Shown here: piece after piece, positions 1 to 11,029 of the stretch
How the letters are laid out: each line of letters begins with the position of its first letter
How positions within the stretch are numbered: the first letter of the stretch is position 1
Origin: Salvator merianae
Lineage: Eukaryota; Chordata; Lepidosauria; Squamata; Teiidae
Length of the DNA stretch: 64,000 bases
NCBI GenBank assembly: GCA_003586115.2
Contig: QVOM02000560.1
Location: 484,144-548,143, forward strand
Reading direction: 5' to 3'
Made by a program: the position numbers and the translations under genes
The notes under the pieces: model-generated
What the model was told of the DNA's origin: nothing
The model's database searches: none
Seen by the model: only the letters and a program-made list of their open reading frames with translations

Positions 1-1215
1 AGGAAGAAATTAAAGGCTTTCTCCACTTCCGTCTGCTCTTTAAAGCAAAAAATAAACTGCGCCTGTTTGGAGTTTTGCCGTGGTCAGCACACAGTTAAAA
101 ATAGTAGAGCCCTCCCACATTCCCTCCCCACTTTTTCCCTTTGTTATGGACCTCTCCCTGCTTTTATGCTACTTTTAAATTGCGCAGTTGCGTTAAAGTG
201 CATCAGCAGGGGAGCTCTCATGCGCATTTCAAAAGAACTTTAAAAAGCTTAAAGTTCATAGTTTTAAAGTGAACATAGTTTTAAAATTCTGCTTGTGTAG
301 ACAGAGGCTGCAGGGAGGAGAAGGAGCAAATGGTGAATGCCTAGTAATGCTGCCAAGTGAATCCCTGTTCTGAGGCAGCAGTGGGGAAATACGGAGAGCG
401 GAGCTGGAGTTTCCCGCCCCTGTGACGTCAAGGTTTGAACATTGGGACTGCAGCCAATCGCTGACTGCATAGGGAGGAGAATTTGACGAGGGGTGGAGGC
501 AGAAAGGGTACTGTCAAGCACGGGAAATATCAGTGTGGGAACGAGCAAGTACGAATTGACTCCGTGTTAAACTGTAACTGTGGGAATGACCAGAAGATGA
601 ATTCACTGCGTGTACTCTTCTGATACAGATTACATTGACGATGTCCGACCATGGCCTTAGATCATTTATAGTACTCTTCTTCACCTCATTGGTTTCCACA
701 TTAGCATGCACCTGTAAGGCACCACTCCTCACTGAAATGATCCATTAAGGTGTGGATCTGGGCAGGGAGGCCCTGGTCAGGACTACTCTACTTTCTAGAT
801 GAATGAGTTTTGTGCCACACTGATGACAATTTTGGTCCAATGTGAAAACACCCCACCTAGAAATGGGCAGAAAGTCATCTGTTCTGTTCCTTGTAACTCT
901 ACATGCAGGAGGAGGAGATGACTTAGGGCTTAACAGCTTCCATGAGAGTTATCCATTTTACCTTTCCAATAAATTGATTCCATGGGGCTGTTGGGAAACC
1001 TAGGAGCCACATGCCCAGGTGTTTGGACACTACTAATAGAAGGGAAGGTGCCTTATGTCATCCATATTCATGCAGCCACACTGTCATTCTGAACACCAAA
1101 AGAGGATGAGTTCTCAGAATGTGTGTGCAAGCGATATATAGGACTAAAATATAATGATGTAAAAACTTTCCTAAGATAAAAAATCAAATGGATATTGATA
1201 TCAAGGAGTTTTGCA
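1..1215. other. Non-coding left edge and 3' flank of OR1
   Basis: I see no gene here. The first ~600 bases are richer in CpG than the rest of the window and include a short cluster of promoter-like motifs listed separately. From about 1000 the sequence matches the 3' flank of the other ORs: a stretch reading 'ccttatg...catgcagc...ctgt' recurs near 6945 and 12757. A short (AGG)n run at 905-917 occupies the position where the OR2 unit has a much longer (AGG)n repeat (6752-6795). The frames open here have no recognisable protein motif. Confidence 0.5.
400..470. promoter_or_regulatory. Cluster of CRE, CCAAT and GC-box-like motifs
   Basis: Within 70 bases there is a GC-rich CCCGCCCC, a perfect palindromic cAMP-response element TGACGTCA (423-430) and a CCAATC box. 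This resembles a promoter or the regulatory part of a transposable element. No gene is attached to it inside the window, and short motifs occur by chance, so this is weak evidence. Confidence 0.25.
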
Positions 1216-2163
1216 TCAGAACTGATTTCTTTTATCTATAATTCTTGAGAGTGATTTTTTAAGCTCTTTGCTTCTTATGCTGTAGATTACTGGATTCATT
1301 ATAGGGGGTACTAAAGAATACATCACGGTGAGTGCTAAATCAAAATATGTTGAAATGTTAAAGAAAGGTTTGAGGTAAGCAAAGTACCCAGTAAATGAAA
1401 ACAGGGAGAAAACCATAAGGTGTGGAAGGCAAGTAGAGAGTGCCTTTTGCCTTCCCTTTGTGGATGGAATTCTAAAGACTGAAATGAGGATGTACACATA
1501 GCTTGTAATAATGAAAACAAAGCAACCGAGTCCAAGAACACAACTGAATGTAAGAATGCCAGCTTCAATTAGGTATGCATCTGAGCAGGCAAGCCTAAGT
1601 AAATGAGGGATTTCACAGAAGAACTGAGGAATAACATTGGAGCAGAAAGAAGAAGCAAAAGTTCCTCCTGTGTGCAACACTCCGTAGAGGAAGCCAGTGA
1701 CCCAGACACTTGCAATCATTTGAGTGCAGACTTGCTTATTCATCAGCATTTCATATTGCAATGGATGACAAATAGCAATGTACCGATCATATGCCATAAC
1801 CATGAGAACAGAGAAGTCACAGCCCAAAAACAGGAGAAACCAGAAGACCTGAGTAACACATTCAGAATAAGAAATGTTTCTGGTATTCATGATGGCATTC
1901 ACCATGAACCTGGGAATGATGACTGTAACCTGTCCTAGATCCTGCATAGCCAAGCTCATAAGAAAGAAATACATGGGTGCATGCAAGCGTTGGTCAAAAG
2001 CAACTACATAGATGACGAGAAGATTTCCAGTTACTGCTGCCAGGTAAAAAGCGAGGAAAGCCAGAAAATATAGAATCCTCATCTCCTTAACATCTGAAAA
2101 TTCTAAGAGAAGAAATTCTGATATAGTAGTCTGGTTTACTTTGTCTTCCATTGTGATATGCAT
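1216..2163 (-). CDS. OR1: olfactory receptor, OR14-type, intact
   Basis: Intact single-exon OR of 315 residues, a seven-helix class-A GPCR expected in the cilia membrane of olfactory neurons, signalling through the olfactory G protein. Visible landmarks: N-glycosylation sequon NQT at residue 10; the GN of helix 1 at 46-47; LHAPMYFFL near 60-68, with A for the usual T; C102 for the helix 3-ECL2 disulfide; MAYDRY at 123-128 followed by AICHPL; ECL2 cysteines at 174, 183 and 193; SY at 221-222; KALSTCLPHL at 240-249; and PPIMNPVIYS at 286-295. The start is the ATG at 2161-2163, matching its paralogues; a second Met at codon 5 is possible. A pyrimidine tract plus AG ends at 2169, five bases before the ATG, consistent with a spliced 5' UTR. 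It is the leftmost of four evenly spaced tandem paralogues. The exact subfamily name is inferred from overall resemblance. Confidence 0.95.
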   Translation of the reverse strand: MHITMEDKVNQTTISEFLLLEFSDVKEMRILYFLAFLAFYLAAVTGNLLVIYVVAFDQRLHAPMYFFLMSLAMQDLGQVTVIIPRFMVNAIMNTRNISYSECVTQVFWFLLFLGCDFSVLMVMAYDRYIAICHPLQYEMLMNKQVCTQMIASVWVTGFLYGVLHTGGTFASSFCSNVIPQFFCEIPHLLRLACSDAYLIEAGILTFSCVLGLGCFVFIITSYVYILISVFRIPSTKGRQKALSTCLPHLMVFSLFSFTGYFAYLKPFFNISTYFDLALTVMYSLVPPIMNPVIYSIRSKELKKSLSRIIDKRNQF

Positions 2164-2170
2164 GTTGCCT

Positions 2171-5100
2171 GTGGAAGGAAGCAGTGGATAAAATTAGAGT
2201 CTAACGTTGTGGGAAATGTATCCATGTTTAATATGGGTACAAATTGACACACTGTAGAAAATGATTCATGCAAATCTAACAGACATATTTTTCAATGATA
2301 TTTGTTCTTCACATTCTGGCAAATAAAGAAAAAGCATCGAGGAAACTCAGTTTTTGTGGTCTAGGCTCATGAAAGTGACATATTGGTCCTTCAATCTATT
2401 AAGTGTATAGCAGAACCGTTTCCAATATTATCAGCCTTAGAAGCTGATGGACATCCAGACATATGTCATATATGGATAATTATGAAGGGTGTGGTAAAAA
2501 AAAATTGCATTTATTGATTTTAAGACATAGACACAGGATAATAATGTAATAAGCATATACGTTATAACTTTGATATGTACAACCGGGGATTTTCCTTTGT
2601 TTGTTAAAAGTACTTTAAAAGAGAAACAGAGAGAGAAGTCCACACTTTCTATTTGCAAAAGCCCTGATATCCACTACATCTCATCCAGACGGAGCAATTA
2701 TATCCATTTTTGTTGCAATGAATTATTCATTATTCAACACTTTGTATGTTTTTTGTCTCCTTCTGCATTCTATGGTGAGGGGATCCTTCATCATTTGTCA
2801 GAGGCTCACATCATTCACCCAGCACTTGGACCATTGAAAGTTCTATCATTCAGTTTTACCTTGGAATGCAGGTTAATTAGTCTCAGTTACCAGCTATGGT
2901 GACCACATTTGATAAGAACTATAGTCTAAAAATAAGAAGTTCTTTAATCTGGAGGAGCTCATTCTACACATATCTCAGCTATAGTGACCAGCTGCTTTTT
3001 TTTCTCAAGGAGATTTCCATTGCCGTATTTCCTTTGATCCAATACTTTTGGGAAGGAAGGTAATACGTGATAAAATGAATGATTGCTTTTGAACAGAAAA
3101 AGAAAAAGGCTGAGAAAAAGCATGTGAATTAAAGACATGTACCTGACATGGCAAAAAAAAAAAAAGTAACTAATTTGGAGTTAAATATTGAAAAAGAAAT
3201 AAATCAAGGAAATTTGAGATGGAAAATTGACACTCTAAACTATTTTAAAGTCACTACTAGAGATATGCAGAATTTGTTTTGCCTTTTCAAATTTGATCAA
3301 ATATTTTGAATTTGTGGATTTTCAAACTGAATCAAAAATATGTTTGTTTGTTTTTTTGCATTTTCTGCTTTCAAATGAAATGAACCTGTCTCTACCCCCA
3401 CAAAAGCAAAATATTTGGTTGAACATTTGCATTTCCACTGTGTTTTAACCCATGAAAAGTGCATTTTCAAGGGAGAAAGCATCACAAAAAAACATGTAAA
3501 TGAACACACAAAAAACTTTTTCTATGTTGCAATTCGCTGACAAAGTGGAAATATGGGTTTTTGCTTCAACAACAAATAATAATAAAAAAAATCATCCATG
3601 CACTTCCCTAAAAGGCACTATAAACATTATGTTCCATTAAATAGTACTAAATGTCCATAATAGAACATGTTTTTAAAATCACTGTTATAACCTTTCTTTC
3701 ATGTAAAGAGATAGAAGAGTAACAGCAGCTTTAATGATTGTGTAGATTAGGCAATTTCAACTGGTGCTGTTTTCACTAGTAGCTACACCTGGATCTTCTA
3801 TGCAATCTTTAAAGGTGTCATTCCTGTCCATTTTTTCACAGAGTACTGTAACCTATTCCCAGCTAGGCAACAACTAAAACAGGATTTTTGTTCAATCTAG
3901 TTTGGGAGCAGAGAGTTTCAAAAAAGGGAACACAATATATGGAAGAAGCCAGAGAAAAATAAAGAGGAGAAAGGAAACAGAATGAGAGGCAAATCCAGAC
4001 TCATTCATCTTGTTGTGGTGGCAATTGAAAAATAAAACAATTATAAGAAAAAAAAGGTAACTTACTTCTTATCTTCACAGATTTTCCTTAATTTCAATTT
4101 TATTTTTAGTCAAACAAACCTAAACAAAATGTTTATTTCCAATAGCTCATGTCATTCCATAAAAATGTTATTTTGCAGTAGTTTTGTCCATGATGGTACA
4201 AAGAATTTGCAGATGAGGGAAATAGGTCTGCTCAATCTTGTTTGTGTGTCTTCAATTTATGCCCATAGGAATCCAACCTAGTTCAGTGCTAATGGCCTAC
4301 AGTAATGAAGCTCACTTGATTCCCTGCCCTTTAAGGGTTCTATGCCAGGAAATCTAGAAATATATGAAAAAAAGTCAGAACAATGAAAAAAACTCCCATG
4401 ATACCAAATACATTTCATTACAAGGATTCTTTATGATAATGACCAAAGTCATCTCAGCTGCTAATGTAGTGCATCAACCCAGACATTTGCACATACAAAG
4501 TCATTCAAAGTGAATTCTTTATCTGATAGTCAATAAAACATTCTCTAAATCTCTAAAATCTAAAACAGTGCTTTATATACCGAAGAATGAGAGATTCAAT
4601 TTCAGATGGATTTTGAATATAAAACCCTGCATTTAACCTTTGTCCAAACTCTACTTTGTGGTTTCTCCATTTGCTTTCTTGCAGCTACTTTTTTTTTTTC
4701 TCATGGTAATCAGCTTAGGCATGAAAGTACAGCAGAGAGGCGTGATATTCTTTTTCCTCCTACAGCACAGGTACAGGGTTTTTTTTTCTCTCCAGCAAAA
4801 ATCACAGTTACAACTCTGATGAAATATGGAGGAATAAGAAATATCTCCTTCCTTTGTCCCACAATAGTGTTGTCTCATTCTCAGTTCTGGCCATTTTGCA
4901 TACCCTCAGTGGAAAGTGGCAGTGCAAATTTGGACAGCACTGTGGCTGAGTCACTTCCTAGGCTTCAGACTAAGAGAACAGGCAGACAAAGCTTGACCCT
5001 GCTAGGAGCTTTGATTTCTAACAGATCACAAGGAACACAGCTCTAGCTACCGTATATATTCAACAGTATTTTCTGACCAATTTCTACTAGCAGTTTCAGG
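2171..5100. other. Upstream non-coding flank of OR1 (tandem unit)
   Basis: Non-coding sequence upstream of OR1. It is homologous to the flanks of OR2 (8037-11000), OR3 (13864-15910), OR4 (20045-23180) and OR5 (41632-43770). Shared landmarks include a TATA-like AT-rich block at 2535-2580, a 'tagtgaccaactg' block near 2985, a 'gagtttcaaaaaaggga' block near 3915, and a 'ttctcattctcagtt' block near 4873. A degenerate AT-rich element begins near 3259 with an 'agagatatgca' end resembling hAT-like repeats elsewhere in the window. Open frames at 4606-5046 are not conserved as protein in the duplicate at 12413-12718, so I treat them as non-coding. Confidence 0.7.
2535..2580 (-). promoter_or_regulatory. 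Candidate OR upstream element, copy 1
   Basis: An AT-rich block read on the minus strand as 'acatatcaaagttataac' followed by TATA-like sequence. Equivalent blocks lie at 8411-8449, 14245-14286, 20440-20480 and 42141-42186, about 380-430 bases before the ATG once a transposon in the OR5 copy is discounted. It could belong to the promoter or an untranslated exon. Common ancestry of recent duplicates would also preserve it. Confidence 0.3.
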
Positions 5101-5340
5101 TTCAGACCATCATGACCTCAAGCTTCCATAACACCCTGGTGGTTCCCATCATAATGCTATCAGCAGACATGGTAGTGTGGTAGACACCAACAACATAGGG
5201 AAAAGACAGCTTCTTTAAAGTGTCCGTAAGACTGACAAAGATGGAAGTGCAGGGGTCAAGATGACAGGACTCTAGCTCAGTAAATGTATTGGTCCTTTCT
5301 TCCACAGTACTTCTGGGTTTACATAGGCATGTCTCATCAA

Positions 5341-5492
5341 TGGGCCTGTTCGCACTTTCCAAGCTAGAATGGGCTAATTAGATTTAGCGTGGATCAAGTC
5401 CGCTGCCGGTCATTACAGCCATCTGTGTGTGCGAAAGCACTTGACTAGCAAGCATTCTCAATGCTTGCTAGTAACAAGTGCGAACAGGCCCA
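5341..5492. mobile_element. 152-bp MITE with 17-bp perfect terminal inverted repeats
   Basis: The element starts with TGGGCCTGTTCGCACTT (5341-5357) and ends with its exact reverse complement (5476-5492). Just inside the right end is a perfect 13-bp hairpin, ACTAGCAAGCATT at 5444-5456 and its complement at 5460-5472, with a 3-base loop. No coding capacity and no clear target-site duplication. Related ends occur near 44963, 51600-51622 and 56734-56775. The superfamily cannot be named from this alone; hAT-like is a guess. Confidence 0.75.
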
Positions 5493-6751
5493 ATCTGTCT
5501 TTGTAAGAACTTTAACTTAAGCATGAGACAGGCTTGACCTAAGTGTAGAGAGATGTAATACACAGGCATGGTGAGAAATTTAGCAATTTCTGTTGGCAAG
5601 TCTCATCTTACCTTACCAGGTGCCTTCTAAAGGAAGCTAGGCCACCATGGCTCCACTTTCAGGGGCACATGCCATGCTCTGAAAGATGTGACATGAGTCT
5701 TAGGAGCACAAGGCTTGTGAGAAACATGATAATTTGCTCTTCAGAGCAGTACCTCTAGTGAGGGTACATGAAGGGTTCAGGGAGCTTGGTTTTCAATTTA
5801 GAGATAGATAGTATGGATCAGAACACCTCAGTGCAATAAATTCTTCCCCTGCAATTCTGCCAGTTTGAGGATCCCACCAATTGTTTTACACACTGTCTTC
5901 ACAAAAATATCAGCTAGAGCCTCTGAAATGAATTGGGCTGACCCCAGCCAAACTACAGTTCCCTTTTCTTACAGCAGGAGTTACATTTTTAAAAGTTTAA
6001 AAAGTAAGATTTGAAAAAGCAAGAGACATAAGTTGCAGCAGCTGTCATCCCCAGGGCACAGTTAGTTTACATTCATCAATCCTTGCTAAGGTTATGCAGA
6101 ATTAAGAAATATATGAGAGAGGTGAACTGGATCTGTTACTTTTGTTACTTTTGATTTTAAAGCACAGCAAAATGTCTTTTGACCTTTATTAAAGCTGGTC
6201 TAACAGACCTTTCCAAAAAATAAAAGAAAAGCAAAATGAATATTGTTATTTTTTAATTAATTTTCTTGTTTATAGTTTTAAGGATACAGAATCTTTAGAC
6301 AGGAACCAGATGCCAAATGAGGGCAGCTGTTTCCCACTCTGTTCATTATGCAATCAGTCTTTTTAGCTGTGGGCAACAGACTAAGCCAAAAAGACCAAAT
6401 GTTTTTAATCTCTGCTCATGCAGGAGAAAGAACAAAGCACTGGAATTGGCAGTTACAGTATTTTCAAATATAGGTTGCATTTCTCTGGAGGAAAGATGCA
6501 GCCCAGTGGGGAGGAAACTCATGTCCAGTGTGTGTGAGCTGTCTCTGAGGTGAGAGGCACAGTGGACAAAGACCCTGCCCTCCCAATCCTTAAAGGCTTG
6601 CAGAATGAAAGTTCTGCACCTCTGAGGTCTCTGAGATTTGTGCCATACCTCAAATGGCTCTAGAAGTTGACTATTTTTGATCCAACATGAAAATTGGTCA
6701 GTTTGAAACTGGGGTAGGAAGTCAAATTGTCCCTCCCTTGTAACCCTACAT

Positions 6752-6795
6752 GGAAGAGGAGGAGGAGGAGGAGGAGGAGGAGGAGGAGGGGAGGA
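6752..6795. repeat. (AGG)n microsatellite
   Basis: A run of AGG trinucleotides in the 3' flank of OR2. The same position in the OR1 unit (905-917) has only a few copies, so the repeat expanded after the duplication or contracted in OR1. Confidence 0.9.
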
Positions 6796-7093
6796 GACAA
6801 CTTAGGGCCCAACAACTGCACTGAGAGTCATCCATTGTACTTTCCCAATAAATTGATTCCATGCGGCAGTTAGGGAAACCCAGGAGCAGGTTGGAATTGG
6901 ATGCTCAGATATTTGGAAACCCCACTCCTGGGTTCAGAGAATACCTTATGGTACCCATGTGGATGCAGCAAACTGTCACCTGTACAGTAAGGAAGGATGT
7001 TATTATACGTTTGAATAAAATACCATTTTGCACAAGCCTATTTAAGAAAAATAAACAAATAAATATTGATATCGTGCGGGTTTGTATCAGAAC

Positions 7094-8029
7094 TTATTTC
7101 TTCAATAGTCTTGATAGTGAATTTTTAATCTCTCTGCTTCTCATGCTATAAATCACGGGGTTCATTATAGGGGGCACTAAAGAATACATCACGGTCAATG
7201 CTAAATCAAAATGAAAGGAAATACCAGAGAAAGGTGTAAGGTATACAAAGGACCCAGTGAATGTAAACAGTGAGAAAACTATAAGGTGGGGAAGGCAAGT
7301 AGAAAGGGCCTTTTGTCTTCCTTCTGTGGATGGAATTTTAAAGACTAAAAGGAAGATGTACGTGTAGCTTGTTACAATGAAAACAAAGCAACCAAGCACA
7401 AGAACAAAACTAAAAGCAAGAATGCCAGTTTCAATAAGGTATGTATCTGAGCAAGCAAGCCTAAGTAAATGAGGGATTTCACAGAAGAATTGATGGATAA
7501 AATTGGAGCAGAAAGAAGATGCAAAAGTACCTCCTGCATGCAGACCACCATAGAGGAAGCCAGTGACCCAGACACTTGCAATCATCCGAGTGCAGGTTTG
7601 CTTATTCATCAGCATCTCATAGTGCAATGGTTGGCAAATAGCAACGTACCGATCATATGCCATGACTGTGAGAATAGAGAAGTCACAGCCCAAAAACAGG
7701 AGAAACCAGAAGACTTGACAGACACATTCAGAATAAGAAATATATCTGGTATTCATGATGGTATTGGCCATGGATTTAGGGATGATTACTGTAACCTGAC
7801 CTAGATCCTGGGTAGCCAAGCTCATAAGAAAGAAGTACATGGATGTGTGTAAGTGATGGTCAAAAGTAACTACAAATATGATTAGAAAATTTCCTGTAAT
7901 TGCTGCCAGGTAAAAAGCAAGGAAAATCATGAAATACAGAATCTTTATCTCCTTGACATCTGAAAATTCCAAAAGAAGAAATTCTGATATAACAGACTTG
8001 CTCACGATGTCCTCTGTTCTATTATGCAT
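7094..8029 (-). CDS. OR2: olfactory receptor, OR14-type, intact
   Basis: Intact 311-residue OR, co-linear with OR1 without gaps apart from a C-terminus four residues shorter. Landmarks: glycosylation sequon NRT at residue 3; GN at 46-47; LHTSMYFFL, where the near-invariant P is replaced by S; C102, with an additional Cys at 104; MAYDRY at 123-128, followed by AICQPL rather than AICHPL; three ECL2 cysteines; KALSTCLPHL at 240-249; and PPIMNPVIYS in helix 7. The ATG is at 8027-8029. A splice-acceptor-like pyrimidine tract and CAG ends five bases upstream. Closest in-window relative is OR3, with which it also shares a transposon insertion in the flank. Part of its coding sequence (7352-7493) is identical to OR4, suggesting gene conversion. 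The P-to-S change is odd but does not by itself show loss of function. Confidence 0.95.
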   Translation of the reverse strand: MHNRTEDIVSKSVISEFLLLEFSDVKEIKILYFMIFLAFYLAAITGNFLIIFVVTFDHHLHTSMYFFLMSLATQDLGQVTVIIPKSMANTIMNTRYISYSECVCQVFWFLLFLGCDFSILTVMAYDRYVAICQPLHYEMLMNKQTCTRMIASVWVTGFLYGGLHAGGTFASSFCSNFIHQFFCEIPHLLRLACSDTYLIETGILAFSFVLVLGCFVFIVTSYTYIFLLVFKIPSTEGRQKALSTCLPHLIVFSLFTFTGSFVYLTPFSGISFHFDLALTVMYSLVPPIMNPVIYSMRSREIKNSLSRLLKK

Positions 8030-9274
8030 GTTGTCTGTGGAAGGAAGCAGAAGGACAGTTGAAAAAATGAGAGCCTAAAGTTATTTTAAAGGTAGGAATA
8101 CTTAATACTAGTTATGTCAGAAAGTCAGGAGAAAAAAATATTGTTTGTACATTTAACAGATACATTTTCCAGTAATATTTGATCGACACATTCTGGCAAG
8201 TAATGTAAAAGTAATGTGGCAACTAAGTTTTTGTGATCTACACAAATGAAAGTGACACAGTGACCTTCACTGGTCTTAAGTATGTAGACAGGATCATCTC
8301 CAGTATTATCAGCTGTAGATGTTAATTGCTCATCCTGATATATGCCATAATGAAGAAGAGAGTGGCAAAATTCTTCTCCTGTATTGATTTCAAGGCACAT
8401 GCATAGCATCATTATACAATAAGCATATAAGTTATAAGATTGACATGTGGAGCTGAAGATTGGACTATGTTCTTAAAAAACACTGAAAATAGAGAAAAGT
8501 TCATAATTTATCTTTGCAAAGAACCTGGTAACCGCTATATCTGGTCCAGCTAGACCAAGTATGTACAGTTTTGCTGCTATGCATTTTTTCATTATTCAAC
8601 ACTGTGCATATTTTTAGTCTCATTCTTTATCGCATGGGGAGGGGATCCTGCTTCATTTGCCAAGGGCACATTCAGTTTATGCCCTTTATTCAATACCTGA
8701 ATCACTGGAAATTGTGCCAGCCAGTTTTATTTTGGGATAGAAATCCCATAGCCATGGTTACCAGCCATGCTGTCCACAACGTATGAGAGCTATAGTCTAA
8801 AAATAAGTCCTAAATAAATATTTCTATATTTAGCAATAGTGACCAACTGATTGTTTTTCACAAGAAGGCTTCCAGTGCCATAATTCCATCAACACAAAGG
8901 AAGGTTTAAGGAAGGGATGTAATAGGTGATGAAAAGCATGATCCTTTTTGATCAGACCAAAACAAAGGGTGAGAAACAACTGGCGTATGGACAAGTACTT
9001 GGCAGGAGAAAAAAAAGAGATGGATGTAACTGATTTTGGAGGCAAAGACATAATAAGGTAAATTATGAAAATGAAATAAACTAAGGAAATATGAGATGGA
9101 GTATTGACACTCCTTCACCATGACAATATGACTATATTGAGTAAAATTTTCCCTTATTTTTTTCCCTTTAAAATTTTGTTCCAATACCTGTTTTAAAAAT
9201 AATTCTAAAGTCACTATAAGCCTTTTTTTTTCCTATTAATGCTAAATGAATGATGCTAAATGTGTTCCAAATCA

Positions 9275-9312
9275 TGTGTGTGTGTGTGTGCATAGACACA
9301 CACACACATATA
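9275..9312. repeat. (GT)n and (AC)n microsatellite pair
   Basis: A (TG)n run followed after a few bases by a (CA)n run, making an imperfect inverted pair. Confidence 0.85.
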
Positions 9313-10493
9313 CACACTCATAAACATATGTTTTGGAAAATATAACCTTCCTTTTATGAAAAGACATAAATTAAAAGCTCCTAACTGTTTCAGGAGAGGG
9401 AGAACAGAATATAGCAGAGGTCAGAGAAGAGTAAGAGGAGAAAGGAAACAGAAAGAGAGACGAATCCAGCACTCATTCACTTTATTGTGGTGGCAGCTGA
9501 AAAACAAAACAAACATTAGAAGAAAAATGTAAATTAGTTACCTGTCTTCATGGATTTTTTTCCTCAACTTGAAATCATTTTGCAGTTCAATGAAGCTAAA
9601 TCAAATATTTCTTTCCAGTAGCTCATACTACTTCGCCAAAGTGCTGCAATGCAGTAATTTTGCCTATTATGGCACTTAAAAATTGTAGATGTGGGAAATA
9701 GCTTTGCACACATCTCTTTTGTGTGCCTCCAATTTGTGCTCATGGGACAGCAATTTAGTTCAGTGTGAATGATGTACAGTAATGAACAGCATATTCCTTG
9801 CCCTTTTAGGATTCTATTCCAGAAAATCTGGAAATATCTAAAGAAAGTCAAAACACTGAAGCAAACTCCCATGATACCAATTACATTTGTTTACAAGGAA
9901 TCTTTACGGTAATGAGCTAATCTCAGACGCTAATACTGACAACCAGGGCAGATATTTGAAAGTATGGCTGCATCCAGACAGGGCCTAAAATTCAAAATTA
10001 TCCTGGCACTGTATTGGGATTGCCACACATGTCTGTAGCAATCTCAACATAGACCCAGAATACTGGAGTAAAATCCCACCATATTGCTATTCTGGAAAAA
10101 AATCAGCTACCGACCCAGGATTTCCTGAAAACAGCAATATAACTTACTTTCTGGACTCTTGCTCTCATGATCTTTGGCCTGAAAATGTCCACCACACAAG
10201 TGTGTGAGTGAAATTGGGGCAAAAATGCCCACTGTGCAAGTGTGGAGACTGCACTTGCACACTTTTGCTTATTTCATGCCATCAAAATGCCTGAAGGTAT
10301 TCATCATGCCATCGCAGGAGCAACACCAAACAAAATAAGGTCTTGTGCTTGCTTTGCGATTTCACCCCTGCTGTCTGGCAGAAGCAGCGAGAAACAATTG
10401 CAGAATTTAAACAAGATGCCACACTTTCCTCTCGCCATCTGGAGGCAGCCTATGAGTCCACTTGTTATATGTTAGGGAATAAAGCATCCTCTA

Positions 10494-10544
10494 AATTATA
10501 TATATACATATACATACATACATACATACATACATACATACATA
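10494..10544. repeat. (TACA)n microsatellite
   Basis: Tandem TACA tetranucleotides preceded by a short AT run, in the OR2 upstream flank. Confidence 0.9.
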
Positions 10545-10739
10545 ACATGAACAATGAGACATCTATGTGCCATAGATGCAGTTTGGATAATAGGAAATCG
10601 AACATTAAGGCTTTCTCTAAATTCTATCCTGGAATTTCTCCATCTGCTTCAGCGTAGCTATAATTTTCATAGTAATCAGCTCAGGCTTGACACAATAGCA
10701 CAGAGGTGTGATATTCTTTGAGCTCCTGCATTCCAGATT

Positions 10740-10759
10740 CTTTATTTTGTTTTGTTTTG

Positions 10760-10789
<30 letters not shown>
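10740..10789. repeat. (TTTTG)n microsatellite
   Basis: Tandem TTTTG pentamers. Frames reading through it are low-complexity artefacts. Confidence 0.9.
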
Positions 10790-10792
<3 letters not shown>

Positions 10793-11029
10793 TTTTATTT
10801 CATTTTATTTTCCCTAGCAAAAGTCCCATCTACAGCTGGGATGACATAAGCAGGAATAGGAAATATTTCCTTCCTTTGTCCCACAACTCATTCTCAGTTT
10901 TGGTCTCTTTGTTGTACCCTCTGTGGGAGGTGACAATGCAGGTTTGGACAACACTGTGGCTAAGTAGCTGTCAAGATCATTTCCTAGATCTCAGACCAAT
11001 TAATGCTCCTCAACCTTACCAGGAGCTGA

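Larger units (their letters stand above)
5101..7093. other. Spacer between OR1 unit and OR2
   Basis: No gene seen. It contains the inverted-repeat element at 5341-5492. The part at 5520-5830 is homologous to 23205-23350 (OR4 unit) and 17500-17720 (OR3 unit), so the tandem unit extends this far. An (AGG)n repeat lies at 6752-6795. From about 6800 the sequence becomes the 3' flank of OR2, matching 1000-1200. Confidence 0.6.
8037..11000. other. Upstream non-coding flank of OR2
   Basis: Homologue of the OR1 flank. The AT-rich candidate promoter block is at 8411-8449. Simple repeats at about 9280-9310, 10494-10544 and 10740-10789 interrupt it. Between about 9960 and 10200 lies a segment starting 'ggctgcatccagacag', which recurs near 22075 and, more divergently, near 63343, so it is probably a dispersed repeat. 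No protein-coding gene seen. Confidence 0.65.

Noticed and set aside
1603..1938. Antisense frame across OR1, repeated in OR2 and OR3
   Set aside because: It is the opposite-strand shadow of the conserved OR coding sequence; similarity follows from the OR.
4606..5046. 146-codon plus-strand open frame
   Set aside because: It lies in the OR1 upstream flank. The duplicate at 12413-12718 diverges with frameshifting indels, so the protein is not conserved.
10494..10544. Regular short repeats as a CRISPR array
   Set aside because: A tetranucleotide microsatellite with no spacers in a vertebrate genome.
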